The position numbers and the translations under genes are program-made. This document shows positions 45,525-55,646 of a stretch of DNA of 64,000 nucleotides, piece after piece. Numbering within the stretch: the stretch's first letter is position 1; each line of letters starts with the position of its first letter. A model generated the notes under the pieces. The model searched no databases, had not been told where the DNA came from, and worked only from the letters and a program-made list of their open reading frames with translations. The DNA is from Leptospira inadai serovar Lyme str. 10 (lineage in GTDB: Bacteria; Spirochaetota; Leptospiria; Leptospirales; Leptospiraceae): NCBI RefSeq assembly GCF_000243675.2, contig NZ_AHMM02000006.1, positions 62,001 through 126,000 of the forward strand, written 5' to 3'.

Positions 45525-46979
45525 ATGTTTCAGGAAGCTAACCTAGAGCAGAAAGAGAAATCGTTGGAAGGATTTCCCGCACTGAACAAATCCGATATCG
45601 GTAAGTTTATCGGAGTCTTGCGCAAGGCGGGGGATTGGGACTTGATAAGAATGAATCCGTATCGATTCGCTTCCACGGCCGATTTCAAGCCTGAGGTTGC
45701 GTTAGACCTTTTTTTGCACGGAGCGAAAATCGGTTTATTCGATATTGCTTATAATATGATTTGCCCGGCCTGCGGAGGAGTGGCTGCCAGTCATAAATCC
45801 CTGGATCAAATCGACGAAGATTACTTTCATTGTTATATTTGTAATATGGATGTTCCGACCACGCTTGACGATCAAGTCGAGGTGACTTTTACGATTCATC
45901 CTTCCGTCAGGCGTATCGACGTCATCTCGCTCTCTTTGCAGGATGTAGAATCCTATTACCGGTATCATTTTTCCGCCAACTATCAAAAATCCCCGCAACT
46001 ACTTCGATTCATACGCTCGAATCTGCACGGTCTGCTTCGATTGGATCCTAACGAATCGACGGTCGTAAACGTAAATGCGGAGAAGCTTAATGCTTATCAG
46101 TTTACTTCCGTGGAAAATAATTCGGCCGTGTTTCTTTATTTCGATAAAGAAGGATCGCAAAAATCGAATTCGATCGAACTGAATCTTCTTCCCGGAGGAT
46201 TTACGCCGGCCGAATTGCACCTCCCGAAGGGGAAATACGATATCAAAGTGACGAATAGTACGATCGGTAAAGCGGGCGGATTACATTTAACTCCGAGTAT
46301 CAATCGAATTGCGGCGATAGTAAAGGATCATCCGACCAAAATAGAGAAGTTTTTAACGGCTAAGAATTTGCTGAATAACCAAACCTTTAGGGATCTATTT
46401 CGAGTTCAGCAATTAAGACAAAACTTAAACTTAAACGTTAAGAGTCTGACCATTATGTTTACCGATTTACGAGGATCGACAGAAATGTACGATAAAGCCG
46501 GGGATATGGCCGCTTATCGTTTGGTTAAGGAGCATTTTCGTCTGCTAATGGATGTAGTAAAAAAACATAATGGAGCGATCGTAAAGACCATGGGCGACGC
46601 GATCATGGCGGCTTTTTCCTCACCGCTGGAAGGCTTGCTCGCTTCCCTGGACATGATGGCTAAGATCGATCAAATGAACCGAGGATCTCATACGCAGGAA
46701 TTCGAAATCGGATTGAAAGTCGGTTTAAACGAAGGTCCTTCCCTCGCGGTCATTAACGACGAGCGGCTGGATTATTTCGGGCAGAGCGTGAATATTGCGG
46801 CAAGAGTGCAGGGTCTTGCGAAAGCCGGGGAAATTTGGGTGACTAATTCGGTCTTAAACACGCCGGGAGTCGACGAGCTATTGCTCGAAAAAGGGTATAA
46901 TTGGGAAACGTCCGAGGCTTCCCTAAAAGGCGTCGGGCAGAAAGCGGTCGTTCATAAACTTTTTCCGAAGGTCGCTTAG
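45525..46979 (+). CDS. Zinc-ribbon class III adenylyl cyclase (DUF5939-like N-terminus)
   Basis: The N-terminal 280 residues contain a zinc ribbon (C80-x2-C83 and C103-x2-C106) like the DUF5939-type input domain seen in front of bacterial cyclases; its signal is unknown. Residues about 305-480 are the class III cyclase: metal Asp in FTDLRGSTEM, adenine Lys in VKTMGDAIM, adenine Asp in LDYFGQSVN and Arg in NIAARVQ, predicting ATP use. The ATG is preceded by AAGGAG. Divergent from the KAS II gene with 215 bp between. Confidence 0.92.
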   Translation: MFQEANLEQKEKSLEGFPALNKSDIGKFIGVLRKAGDWDLIRMNPYRFASTADFKPEVALDLFLHGAKIGLFDIAYNMICPACGGVAASHKSLDQIDEDYFHCYICNMDVPTTLDDQVEVTFTIHPSVRRIDVISLSLQDVESYYRYHFSANYQKSPQLLRFIRSNLHGLLRLDPNESTVVNVNAEKLNAYQFTSVENNSAVFLYFDKEGSQKSNSIELNLLPGGFTPAELHLPKGKYDIKVTNSTIGKAGGLHLTPSINRIAAIVKDHPTKIEKFLTAKNLLNNQTFRDLFRVQQLRQNLNLNVKSLTIMFTDLRGSTEMYDKAGDMAAYRLVKEHFRLLMDVVKKHNGAIVKTMGDAIMAAFSSPLEGLLASLDMMAKIDQMNRGSHTQEFEIGLKVGLNEGPSLAVINDERLDYFGQSVNIAARVQGLAKAGEIWVTNSVLNTPGVDELLLEKGYNWETSEASLKGVGQKAVVHKLFPKVA

Positions 46980-47119
46980 TGTTCCGTTAAACGGATGTCG
47001 ATTTCCTCCATTAAAGCGGATATTTGAAAGAAATTTCTTCGCGTTCGCAGGAAAAAGAATTTCCCGGTAAACTCTCCACGTTAGCTTTGTCTGAAATTTA
47101 TTTACCGGAGATTATTTTG

Positions 47120-47539
47120 ATGAGATTCTTAATCCTATCTCTATTATCCGCATTGTGTATTTCTTTCCTCGGAGATTGCAAGTCCTCGAAATCGCCTGAG
47201 GAGAAACTAATGGAGTTAGCCCCAAGATTTCAAAAAGCGATGTGCTCGAAAACGATCGAATGTACCAAGGACGAAATCGCCAAGGTACCGGCTCAATACC
47301 GAAATATGATTCCTGCGTTTATGCAATCCGAGGAAGCGTGTGTCGCTCATTTCAAAGAAAGTTTCGAAAAATCCAAAAAGGAACGTCAGGAAAAGAAACA
47401 GGAAGTCACTCCCGATATGGTAACGGCGTTCGAAACTTGTGTTGATGCCGTCGAAAAATCGAATTGCGATCTTTATAAGGGAAAGGGAAAGCATACGATT
47501 CCCGGCTGTGAAGGTTTGGAAAAATTTTCTAAAAACTGA
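47120..47539 (+). CDS. Small lipoprotein, six-cysteine Leptospira type
   Basis: From ATG at 47120 the 139-residue protein has a signal peptide ending in a Leptospira-like lipobox (FLGDC). Mature Cys residues (MCSKTIEC, EEACVAHF, ETCVDAV, KSNCDLY, IPGCEG) suggest intramolecular disulphides. It resembles the leptospiral lipoprotein family TIGR04454 as I remember it; this is not verified. The frame is also open to 47024, but that extension lacks a signal peptide and is unlikely. The surface or periplasmic role is unknown. Confidence 0.78.
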   Translation: MRFLILSLLSALCISFLGDCKSSKSPEEKLMELAPRFQKAMCSKTIECTKDEIAKVPAQYRNMIPAFMQSEEACVAHFKESFEKSKKERQEKKQEVTPDMVTAFETCVDAVEKSNCDLYKGKGKHTIPGCEGLEKFSKN

Positions 47540-47630
47540 ACGGACGATTTTTAGTATTTTAAGACGGGTTCCGTATGAAGATCTCTTTCATCGGAATCCG
47601 TCTCGCAAAATCAGAGACTTTTTTCGCTCT

Positions 47631-48062
47631 TCAGGTCCCTTCTAAAAGTTTCTTTAATTCGTTTAGGACAAAGTCCCAGTTTTGTTCGGAATGCTTTCGA
47701 GCCTCGTCCGAAAGTATATTGTCCTGGGTTATAACTAGCGAAGTTTCGTCATTTTGCTGCGAAAGTTCGTAAGTAATGTTGGCGTAATTTTCGGGGAGAT
47801 CTTCCAAATTGGAAAACGAGCTGAGGTAATTGTAACGAAACAATCTTTCGGGCTCGACCTGTAAAATCGTTCCCTTATCCAGATATTCCTTTCCTTCCCA
47901 TACCCCTTTGAAAAGCAACCGGCTCCCCACTTTCCAATCGGAAATCGCTTCCGTTCCGAAGAAATACTTCTTAATTAAATTCGGATCCGTTAATCCTTGC
48001 CAAACTTTTGCAGCACTTGCGCGAATCCGAATGCTTGCCGAGGCCGTAAATTGGTTTTTCAT
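47631..48062 (-). CDS. SRPBCC/AHSA1-family protein
   Basis: The 143-residue protein has the START/Bet v 1-like layout of the AHSA1 branch: SIRIRASAAKVWQGLTDPNLIKKYFFGTEA at the start, GSRLLFKGVW, and the C-terminal helix QNWDFVLNELKKLLE. Ligand or partner unknown. The ATG is preceded by AGACAATT, weak. Convergent with the lipoprotein gene, 91 bp apart. Confidence 0.88.
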   Translation of the reverse strand: MKNQFTASASIRIRASAAKVWQGLTDPNLIKKYFFGTEAISDWKVGSRLLFKGVWEGKEYLDKGTILQVEPERLFRYNYLSSFSNLEDLPENYANITYELSQQNDETSLVITQDNILSDEARKHSEQNWDFVLNELKKLLEGT

Positions 48063-48198
48063 AATTGTCTCTTAGAAGATTCGTATACAAGAAATCCTGA
48101 TAATTGCAAACGAAAACAAATCCGATCTAGCAAAAAGAAATATTGCATAGGGAGGAAGTTGACCGGAGAAAATTTCAGGGGTGACAAAGGTTGTCATA

Positions 48199-48355
48199 TT
48201 TCAGAGGACAGAGGGCCGAAGAAAGATCCACTGTTAGCATAAGAATCTTTCTCTAGAGCATGGAAACCCGGCTCGCCAATGTTCTGTCTTCCGTCCTCTG
48301 ACCTCTGTCCTCTGAAAGCGAACGCGTCTGTCCTCAGTCATCAGTCCTCTGAAAG
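48199..48355 (+). repeat. Dispersed repeat, copy E
   Basis: Perfect 16-bp inverted ends TTTCAGAGGACAGAGG (48199-48214) and CCTCTGTCCTCTGAAA (48302-48317) enclose a core with GAAAGATCC / GAATCTTTC hairpin arms and GGAAACCCGGCTCGCCAATG. Past the right end a further CAGTCCTCTGAAAGCG follows. The element reaches into the coding end of the flippase-like gene: its stop codon at 48341-48343 is within the repeat. Confidence 0.88.
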
Positions 48356-49276
48356 CGACCAGTAGGAATATAAAATTACCGTTATGATCCCTAACGCCAT
48401 CATTTGACCGAGATGAACGGTGGTGGCGTATACTAGACCTTCCGAGCTTTCTCTCCCTAACAGCACAAAGCCGGAAGTAATGGATGCATGATATACTCCG
48501 GCCCCGGAGGGGGCCGAAGGAACCATGACACCGACGGCGCCGCAAAACATGATGAAAATCGTTTCTAAAGGACTGAGATGAATTCCGACCAAGTATTGCA
48601 GGAGAGTGTAGTGAACCCCGTAACCCAATAACCAAGTCGCCGCAGTCAAGGCTCCGTGCTTTCCCGCGTTTTTCAAAGTTAAGAACTCGCCCAGTTCGGT
48701 GATGAGCGGAGTGAGTTTATCCCGAAAGAAATTCCGTTTTCCGAATTTATCGGAAACGTCCTCGCCGAATCGAGCAAGCTTCTTGTAAAAAAGTCGTACA
48801 AAAATCAGAGTACATACGATGGAAAGAATTCCTAGCAAGGGCAAAATGAACCTTACGAAATCCTGATGGATGCCGAGTAAGAAGAATGCCCCCAGCCCTG
48901 CGCTGAAAATAAACGCGAAATCCAGGACCTTCTCCAAAAAAAGTCCGCTTACCAAAGAACCGTAACCGGAATCTCCATCCTTTTTACACAGATAGAGTCG
49001 AAATATATCTCCTCCTCTTGCCGGCAGGAATTGATTGGCCCCCACGCCTATATAAGCAGATAGGAGGGAGGTTTTGAAGGAGATTTTTTTTCCTAAAAGT
49101 AAATACCATCGCCAGGAAAAAAGAAATAAACCCCAAATGACGGCTATAAAGAAAGGAATCAGATAGAAGGGTTTCCATCTTTCTTGAATATTATAAAAAC
49201 CTGATAGATCTAGCTTCCAGAAGAGAAAGACAAGGGCGAAGACGCTGATGGTGATTCCGATGAAGAATTTTTTCAA
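48341..49276 (-). CDS. Flippase-like integral membrane protein (UPF0104/LPG-synthase TM domain)
   Basis: The 311-residue protein has about eight hydrophobic segments and the family landmarks [19 protein letters not shown] near residue 78 and [21 protein letters not shown] late in the sequence, as in YbhN-type proteins. It has no soluble synthase domain. Start is TTG at 49276 with CGGAG 8 nt upstream, the last gene of the overlapping operon to its right. The C-terminus ends ..SLSED, encoded by repeat copy E. Confidence 0.88.
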   Translation of the reverse strand: MKKFFIGITISVFALVFLFWKLDLSGFYNIQERWKPFYLIPFFIAVIWGLFLFSWRWYLLLGKKISFKTSLLSAYIGVGANQFLPARGGDIFRLYLCKKDGDSGYGSLVSGLFLEKVLDFAFIFSAGLGAFFLLGIHQDFVRFILPLLGILSIVCTLIFVRLFYKKLARFGEDVSDKFGKRNFFRDKLTPLITELGEFLTLKNAGKHGALTAATWLLGYGVHYTLLQYLVGIHLSPLETIFIMFCGAVGVMVPSAPSGAGVYHASITSGFVLLGRESSEGLVYATTVHLGQMMALGIITVILYSYWSLSED

Positions 49277-49295
49277 GTCGTATACTCCGAGAATT

Positions 49296-49646
49296 TCAAC
49301 CGGGCGGCCAAGTCATGTGTCGTCCACCCAGCAGATGGAAATGTAAGTGAAACACCGTTTGGCCGCCGAGCGGACCTTTATTATTTACGACCCGATACCC
49401 GTCCTTTTCCAAGCCTAAAGATCGGGCCACTTCCCGAATTCGGAAAAGAATCTCTCCCGCCAATTTTTTTTCCTCGGATCCGATTTCGTCCAAGGATACG
49501 AAATGTTTCTTAGGTATAACCAATACGTGAACCGGAGCTTGGGGAGAAACATCATGAAAAGCTAATATTTCTTCGTCTTCGTAGGCGATTTTTGCGGGAA
49601 TTTCCTTTCGAATGATTTTACAAAAAAGACAATTCGGCTCGTTCAT
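49296..49646 (-). CDS. HIT-family purine nucleoside phosphoramidase-like protein
   Basis: HinT-type protein of 116 aa: [14 protein letters not shown] at the start, [19 protein letters not shown], and the histidine triad HLHFHLLGG, with the central catalytic His. ATG at 49646 (not the longer frame opening at 49664) is preceded by AGGAAGGA and overlaps the ROK stop as ATGA. It probably hydrolyses AMP-linked compounds. Confidence 0.92.
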   Translation of the reverse strand: MNEPNCLFCKIIRKEIPAKIAYEDEEILAFHDVSPQAPVHVLVIPKKHFVSLDEIGSEEKKLAGEILFRIREVARSLGLEKDGYRVVNNKGPLGGQTVFHLHFHLLGGRHMTWPPG

Positions 49647-50548
49647 CGGATCCTTCCTAAGCAAAGACTTGCAGCGCCTAAAGCACCCGTCACCGAGCCT
49701 CCTGCGAGAATTCTAGTATAATTTCTGAATACCGGAAAGATGATTTCTCGAACTCGCTTTTCAAGCCGTTTTCCGAAAAGAGAATAGGATTTCACTAGCC
49801 CGCCCGAGAGGACGACACATTCCGGATTTAAAATGTGAATCAAATTTCGGATCAATTCGGACAGAATTTCGATCCCTTCCTCTAAAATCAAGGTGGCTTC
49901 CTTTTCTCCTTTTTCGACTAAAGAAAAGAACTCCTTAGCATCGCTAAAGTTTCTGCCGGTAAGTTCCCTATATCGAGTCGAGAACCCGCTAGTACTGAAA
50001 TACGCTTCCGCACATCCACGATGTCCGCAGCCGCAGAGCGTTCCGCCTGGGCGTATCGTATTATGACCGACTTCCATACTATTTCCTTTGTAGCCGTCAA
50101 AGAGCGAGCCTTCGTATACCCAGCCGCCTCCGATTCCGGTACCTAAGGTGATAACGATAAGGTTCCGGGAGCCTTTGCCTACGCCGTACCAGTATTCTCC
50201 GAGGGCGGCGCAATTTGCATCGTTGTCGTAATAAACCGGTAAACCGAAGGAATCTTGTAAGTAAGAAACGATAGGAACATTCTTTAGCTTCGGAAGGTTT
50301 GCGGAAGAGATAAGAATTCCGGCGTCCTTATCGATTGGACCGGGACTTCCCAATCCGATTCCGGAAATCCGAGAATCTCCTTCCTCCATTAATTCTTGAA
50401 CGATTTTTTTTAAGGAAGAAAGAAACGATTCTGAGTCTATGTCCGAACCTGTGGAGACGGAAGCCTCTGCGAGAATCGTTCCGTGCTCGTCGGTCCTACA
50501 GGCCTTGACGCTTTGTGCGCCGATGTCCAATCCTAGAAAGGACTTCAT
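49643..50548 (-). CDS. ROK-family sugar kinase (glucokinase-like)
   Basis: The 301-residue protein has the ROK pattern: DIGAQSVKA phosphate loop, the GTGIGGGW block and a zinc site [14 protein letters not shown]. The catalytic Asp is in [11 protein letters not shown]. It phosphorylates glucose or a related hexose. The 4-bp overlaps on both sides (ABC ATPase, HIT) place it inside one operon; the link between sugar kinase and transporter is not obvious. Confidence 0.93.
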   Translation of the reverse strand: MKSFLGLDIGAQSVKACRTDEHGTILAEASVSTGSDIDSESFLSSLKKIVQELMEEGDSRISGIGLGSPGPIDKDAGILISSANLPKLKNVPIVSYLQDSFGLPVYYDNDANCAALGEYWYGVGKGSRNLIVITLGTGIGGGWVYEGSLFDGYKGNSMEVGHNTIRPGGTLCGCGHRGCAEAYFSTSGFSTRYRELTGRNFSDAKEFFSLVEKGEKEATLILEEGIEILSELIRNLIHILNPECVVLSGGLVKSYSLFGKRLEKRVREIIFPVFRNYTRILAGGSVTGALGAASLCLGRIR

Positions 50549-51210
50549 TTTACGACTCGAGTAAAGCTTCCTTCTCTCATTTCATAGATGGTCTTTGCGT
50601 CGAATGCAAGATTCATATCGTGAGTGACAAGAAGGACGGTTAGGCCCCTTGAGTTGAAATCCGAAAGTAATTTCCGCACTAATTCGCTATTTTCCGGATC
50701 CAAATCTCCGGAAGGTTCGTCCGCCAGCAGAATTTCCGGTTCGTTTATCAAAGCCCTCGCGATTGCGGTCATTTGAATTTGTCCACCGGAGAGTCGGGTC
50801 GGTAATTGATCCCGGATCGTATTCAAGTTAAGGCTAGAAATAAGATATTCGCATTTTTCCTTATATTCTTGCTCGCCGAACTTTCCTACCAATAAGGCGG
50901 GCAGGAGAATATTTTCCTCGACGCTCAAATGAGAAACTAATTCGGAAAATTGAAAAATCAATCCGATATTGCGAGCTCGGAAATCGGCCAGTTGGCCTTT
51001 GCTCATACTCGATAATTTCAGAGTATCAAAATAAATCTCTCCCTCGGTGCTGGTGAGCATTCCGGTAATCATCGAGAGTAGAGTGGTTTTTCCCGAACCG
51101 GAAGGACCTACAATAGCGACATAATCGGATTGGTTTACGTCGAACGAAACGGAATTAACTGCTTTCATCGAGCCGTACGTTCGGGAAAGATTGTTGATCC
51201 GTAGGATCAT
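50545..51210 (-). CDS. ABC transporter ATP-binding protein (LolD/MacB type)
   Basis: The 221-residue ATPase has Walker [13 protein letters not shown], the Q-loop, signature [13 protein letters not shown] and Walker [13 protein letters not shown]. It belongs to the LolD/FtsE/MacB group, which pairs with FtsX-like permeases. The permease-like protein encoded upstream overlaps by ATGA, so the pair is probably a unit. Substrate unknown; lipoprotein release or export are the usual roles of the group. Confidence 0.93.
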   Translation of the reverse strand: MILRINNLSRTYGSMKAVNSVSFDVNQSDYVAIVGPSGSGKTTLLSMITGMLTSTEGEIYFDTLKLSSMSKGQLADFRARNIGLIFQFSELVSHLSVEENILLPALLVGKFGEQEYKEKCEYLISSLNLNTIRDQLPTRLSGGQIQMTAIARALINEPEILLADEPSGDLDPENSELVRKLLSDFNSRGLTVLLVTHDMNLAFDAKTIYEMREGSFTRVVK

Positions 51211-51731
51211 TTACCCCTCCGGATCGATTTGTAAGGATCCACAAGAGTGTGAATGAATGCGGTAGTACCGCCTGCCAATCCTAGAATGGCGAGCTCATAA
51301 ATATAGGCACCGGCATAGTCAAGGAAGGAAACCAATGCGGGATTTCCCGGCGGTTGTAAAATACTCGCTGCACTTGCGACTAGAAAGCCGAAAGAATGAA
51401 TGATCCAGAGTTCCGTCGTTTCCAACAGGACGCAGCCGAAGCGATTTCCGCCCACGGCCATCATAATTCCCGTATCTCCCGATCGACTCGAGGTACGGAC
51501 AATCGCCATAAAAATCAAGGCAGCAGTCGAAAGAGCCAAAACCAGGTAGGGAGAATTCCGGAAGAGATCGATACTAGAAACATCGGATGAGAGTTTATCG
51601 GTCCGAATGGAAAAAAAACTCAGAACTAGACTGTAAGCGAAAAACAGAGAAAAGAAGATATGAAGCAGACTTGTTGTTGCGTCCCGAAAGAAAAGGGAGA
51701 AAGCGAACCGCAGGTAGGTGATTCTTCCCAT
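51207..51731 (-). CDS. Small FtsX-like ABC permease subunit
   Basis: From ATG at 51731 the protein is 174 aa with four hydrophobic segments; the middle has the FtsX/MacB-type cytoplasmic loop [22 protein letters not shown]. The frame is open to 51875, but upstream of 51803 it runs antisense through the divergent TPR gene, so a shorter start is chosen; ATG at 51803 is a second option. It is short for a permease. A second permease or a split gene is possible. Confidence 0.7.
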   Translation of the reverse strand: MGRITYLRFAFSLFFRDATTSLLHIFFSLFFAYSLVLSFFSIRTDKLSSDVSSIDLFRNSPYLVLALSTAALIFMAIVRTSSRSGDTGIMMAVGGNRFGCVLLETTELWIIHSFGFLVASAASILQPPGNPALVSFLDYAGAYIYELAILGLAGGTTAFIHTLVDPYKSIRRGK

Positions 51732-51801
51732 CGAAAGCACGATACTGAAAAGGTTTGATTTTATCCAACATTTATTTGGTAAATAATAGAAATTCCGAAA
51801 C

Positions 51802-53364
51802 ATGATCTTTGTAATTCTTATCGCAGCAGGAATCATCCTGATCGTAGCAGCGGGGTCCTTTTTGATCCAGTCCAAGAAGGACTCGTTTGAAAAGGCCCTG
51901 GCCCTTGCTGCTATGGGGAATTACGTGGATTCCCGAATTTTAATCCGAGACATTTTGGACGTGAATCCCTCGAACGTGAGGGCTCATTATATTATGGCTA
52001 AGATTTACGCGATGGAAGGGGATCATGTCAACGAAGCGAGGCATTTGGAAAAAATTAAGAAAATCGGGACGTACGATAAGGATATTTCGGAAGTTGCGGT
52101 TTCGAATCGGATCGCGGATATTTACTATCAGCAAGACCTATTCGAAGAGGCCGTGTTTCATTACGTGGATACCTTATCTTCGGATCCGGAAAACCTGGAG
52201 GCGAATATAAGGATTGCCTTTATGGCTTTAGGTCAAAAAGAGTTCGGGATCGCAGATAAATTTCTTTCGCGGGTTCCGGATGATAAGGTGAAAATGACCG
52301 CCTTGTTTATCGCGAAAGGGGTCGTCGCCGCAATCTTAAGAAAAGGGGATGCTAAGCATTACTTCAAGCAGGCCTTCGACCAAGAACCGAGTTCGGCGGT
52401 CGCGGGATTTCTGTATTCCTTAACTCTTGCTCGCTCGGGTGAGCACGACGAAGCGATAAGAATCGCTAATTCCGTGGTCGATCTAGTTGCGGACGAATAC
52501 GTTCGATTCACATTATTCCAATTCATAATGTTAGAGTTTTTGCAAAAGGGAGATCTGAACGAGGCTCTCAAGCATTCGCGGCTTTGTATGGAGATCGCCA
52601 GAAATAACGGTTGGAAACAGGAGTTGATCGATTCCGATTTCCATTTCGCCTTAATTGCAGTCAAAATGGGCCGTCTGGAAGACGCCAGCGAGTACCTTAT
52701 CGAGGCCGAGTCGGAGAGGGTCGACGACAACAGAATCATAGAGCTGGCAAACTATAAGTATCAATTGGAAACAAAGCGTCTGGAAGCGGGCAAACCTGCC
52801 AAGAGCGGTTACACCCCCGAGGAAGAGATTGGCAGACTCTTCCCCGAACTTTTTCCCGTGGAACGATATTACGAAATCTCGGGATTAAAATCTTCCAAGT
52901 CGTTCCATATCAAAGGGATCATTGATGAAGAGGGCGGCAAAATCATCGTCGACATCAATAAGATCGGCGTAAGCGCCTTGGATCATTTCCGCAGTCTCAA
53001 GGGAGTGGAATTCAAGAATCTATGCGTTAAAGTAGTACTCGCCTTAAACTATACGATTAGTCGAGAGATCCCGAATAAAGAAGGAGACGGCTTGAATTTT
53101 ATGGGCTTAAGTAAGTCGGATAAGGAAACCCGGGCCCTGTTCAAATTCCGAAGATGGAAGGACGCAAAAGTGTCGGATATTTTTCTCAGAGATACATTGA
53201 GTCAAGTAAAGGATCTAGGCTTGGACAAGGCGTTTATCGTGGGTGATGCGGAATTTACCGATGGCGCGAGACGTTTTTTGGCGGATAATTCGGCACGACT
53301 CTCCGTTCTCTACGGAAGAGATCTAGAGGAGCTTCTGAAAAAAGCCTTGAAAACCCCCGTGTAA
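51802..53364 (+). CDS. Membrane-anchored TPR protein with Mrr-like endonuclease-fold domain
   Basis: The 520-residue protein begins with a transmembrane anchor ([20 protein letters not shown]), then TPR-like repeats (about 30-330), then a C-terminal domain (about 385-515) with [42 protein letters not shown] and [16 protein letters not shown]. That pattern is like the Mrr/restriction-endonuclease fold, where the E-x-K core is expected after the GxxF strand; it looks degenerate. Probably a scaffold rather than an active nuclease. Confidence 0.82.
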   Translation: MIFVILIAAGIILIVAAGSFLIQSKKDSFEKALALAAMGNYVDSRILIRDILDVNPSNVRAHYIMAKIYAMEGDHVNEARHLEKIKKIGTYDKDISEVAVSNRIADIYYQQDLFEEAVFHYVDTLSSDPENLEANIRIAFMALGQKEFGIADKFLSRVPDDKVKMTALFIAKGVVAAILRKGDAKHYFKQAFDQEPSSAVAGFLYSLTLARSGEHDEAIRIANSVVDLVADEYVRFTLFQFIMLEFLQKGDLNEALKHSRLCMEIARNNGWKQELIDSDFHFALIAVKMGRLEDASEYLIEAESERVDDNRIIELANYKYQLETKRLEAGKPAKSGYTPEEEIGRLFPELFPVERYYEISGLKSSKSFHIKGIIDEEGGKIIVDINKIGVSALDHFRSLKGVEFKNLCVKVVLALNYTISREIPNKEGDGLNFMGLSKSDKETRALFKFRRWKDAKVSDIFLRDTLSQVKDLGLDKAFIVGDAEFTDGARRFLADNSARLSVLYGRDLEELLKKALKTPV

Positions 53365-53501
53365 ATCGGAACCACGGCGGCGGAAACCGGTTCTAATCTC
53401 TACGCTTTTTTCTATACGATCGTCGCTTGCATTATATTTTCTACATACTTGTTCTCGGTTTCAAAGAAGGTTTCTAAAATCGAAGGAAGGAGAAAGATAC
53501 T

Positions 53502-54113
53502 TTGAACACTGATAGATTACTGCGAAGCCTAACCGGTCGGTTCAAACGAGAACCTATTTTTTTTGCGGCAATCCTTGTCGGTCTGGTTTCAATTCTGAAC
53601 TGTTCGAAAGAAGGGATAGTGCGTAGCTCTGTCGTTGAGAGTAGTCCTTCCGTCGAGAAATCCAAAATTTTCCTAGCCGGCCATACCGGCGAATATTCGA
53701 AAGATAGTGATGAAATTTTATCTATTTTGCGAAAACTTATAGCAGGAACCGTTCAACAGGATCTGAGTTTTTTACCGAATTTAGTTTCGGAAGAAGAAGG
53801 GATCTATCTGGATATGAAAGGCCATTGGAGTCGAAAGCAGTTGGCCGAGGAACTTTCCTTGGAGGACAATTATTTCCGAACTTATTTTTTTGATCGGGAC
53901 GCTTTAGAGAAGGCAAAGAAAAACTCGAATGTCAGAACGGTCCGAGATCTTTTACTTTCTTCGAAAGGAATCGAAGCAGACTTTTACTTCGAAACCCCTT
54001 ATGCATGCGAAGTAAAACTTCGATTTAAGGAAAATCGAAAGTTGGAATCGGAACTCATAAATCCTTACTTTAGCAAGTTGCGCGGAAAATGGTACGTTCA
54101 TCGGCTATTCTAG
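53502..54113 (+). CDS. Putative lipoprotein
   Basis: The 203-residue protein starts at TTG (53502) with GAAGGAAGGAG about 10 nt upstream. The signal peptide has a long positive N-region and ends IFFAAILVGLVSILNC, a probable lipidation Cys. The mature part has no family I recognise; charged and mixed helix/strand. It precedes the outer-membrane-factor gene by 69 bp on the same strand and may belong to the efflux operon. Confidence 0.75.
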   Translation: MNTDRLLRSLTGRFKREPIFFAAILVGLVSILNCSKEGIVRSSVVESSPSVEKSKIFLAGHTGEYSKDSDEILSILRKLIAGTVQQDLSFLPNLVSEEEGIYLDMKGHWSRKQLAEELSLEDNYFRTYFFDRDALEKAKKNSNVRTVRDLLLSSKGIEADFYFETPYACEVKLRFKENRKLESELINPYFSKLRGKWYVHRLF

Positions 54114-54182
54114 CAATCGGCAAAGACAAACCTACTTGCGGGCAACGACAGGAAATGCAGGAATAGTAAATAAGGTCGGAGA

Positions 54183-55646
54183 ATGCGATCCAAGTCATTG
54201 TTAATACAACATAAGAATCGCATCTTGAATGCCCGACATAGGGCGATGTCCGTCGCCGGCATCCTACTCGTGCCGACTCTTTTTCTTCTGCCGACTTCGG
54301 CGGGGCTTCTCGTGCCGGAAACGATTCCCTTTGAAACTTCTTCGGAGGAAAAAAAAGGAATCTCAATTCCGAAGTTCAATCCCGTCTCCGTTTCGGAAAC
54401 TCCTGCAGATTTCCAAAGAAATTCCATCCGGCTGATCGATTGGGACATCGATCGATTAACGGAATATGCCGTTTCCAATAATCCTCTTTATCTTTCGGAA
54501 CGGCAAAATATGGGAATTTCCCGAGGCGCGGTGATTACCGCCTCCTTATACCGGAATCCTATATTACAATTCCAGCAACAATTCATCGGCGGAAACCCGA
54601 ATACTCAGGGCGGTAGTCCCGAGACTGCACCCGCTCTTTATCAGGATTTGGACGTTTATGGGGTGGTCCCGCTAAGAACTAGAGTCGCTAAGAAATCTTT
54701 CGAAGCTTCGATTGCCGATTTTAAGAACTTCGACCGGGTTTTCAGAATGCGTCTCCGGCAAAATTACTGGGCTTTCGTTTTTCTCACTCTTCTCGTCGAT
54801 ACCAACAAAGAATTTTACGAGAATTATAGCGACTTATTGGAGCTCACGAAATTTCGAGTTCAGAAAGGAGATATTTCTCCGTTGGAATTCGAACGGCTAG
54901 AATTGGAAAGAATCCAGGTGGAGAAATATTACCGGGATGCGATCGTACGCAGGCAATCGATCGAAAAGGATCTGCGAATTCTGAGCGGACTCTCCGAAAA
55001 AGAGGGCGTCTTTGCGTTTAAAGTGGATTCCATGCGGTTTAAATCCCTGGAAGAACTGGGGCTTCATTTGCGGGAGGAATATATCTCGAGCGATCGCCCT
55101 GATATCGTCGCTTTGGAACAAAGGCTTCAAGAAAAGAAGATGAATATCGAACTCCAGAGAAAAGAGGCCCTGGGCTGGCTTCAGGTCGGCGGAGAATGGC
55201 GGATCAAGGGAGGCGAGAATTACGGAGGAGTGTTCGCTACGATTCCGATCCCTATGAACGACCAAGGTCAGGGGAAAGTATTCGCCGCAAAGGAAGAATA
55301 TCGCAAGTTCGAACTGGCGCTGGACGCCAAAAAAAGGGAAGTCGACGCCGAGATCGAAGCCGCTAAAAAGGAACTACTCGCTAGGGAAGAATTGCTCACT
55401 AAATACGAACGGATTAATTTATTACAAAAAAATAAACAATTAGAGGAGAAATCCAGGATCGCCTATGTGCGAGGCGCATCCGATCAGGTGACGTTCCTTC
55501 AGGCGGAAAAAAATTATCTTATCATTCTTCGGGAATATTACGATCTTCTTTATCTTTATTTCAATGCCGTAGAAGCCTTTAAGGCCGCGACCGGAAAAAA
55601 TTCCGATATTAAATCCAGCGTGCAAAGCAAAGGAGACGAGCGATGA
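54183..55646 (+). CDS. TolC-family outer-membrane efflux protein
   Basis: The 487-residue protein has a signal sequence (SVAGILLVPTLFLLPTSAGL) after a charged N-region, then two long helical hairpin regions typical of TolC/CusC outer membrane factors: LRQNYWAFVFLTLLVDTNKEFYEN and ISPLEFERLELERIQVEKYYRDA, repeated as SRIAYVRGASDQVTFLQAEKNYL. It opens a channel through the outer membrane for a tripartite pump. It overlaps the adaptor gene by ATGA. No RND pump gene follows. Confidence 0.92.
   Translation: MRSKSLLIQHKNRILNARHRAMSVAGILLVPTLFLLPTSAGLLVPETIPFETSSEEKKGISIPKFNPVSVSETPADFQRNSIRLIDWDIDRLTEYAVSNNPLYLSERQNMGISRGAVITASLYRNPILQFQQQFIGGNPNTQGGSPETAPALYQDLDVYGVVPLRTRVAKKSFEASIADFKNFDRVFRMRLRQNYWAFVFLTLLVDTNKEFYENYSDLLELTKFRVQKGDISPLEFERLELERIQVEKYYRDAIVRRQSIEKDLRILSGLSEKEGVFAFKVDSMRFKSLEELGLHLREEYISSDRPDIVALEQRLQEKKMNIELQRKEALGWLQVGGEWRIKGGENYGGVFATIPIPMNDQGQGKVFAAKEEYRKFELALDAKKREVDAEIEAAKKELLAREELLTKYERINLLQKNKQLEEKSRIAYVRGASDQVTFLQAEKNYLIILREYYDLLYLYFNAVEAFKAATGKNSDIKSSVQSKGDER

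Noticed and set aside
47024..47119. Longer start for the six-cysteine lipoprotein
   Set aside because: The extra residues would precede the signal peptide and have no membrane-export features.
51732..51875. Longer start for the small permease
   Set aside because: Upstream of 51803 the extension is antisense to the divergent TPR gene; it adds a basic N-terminus without family support.
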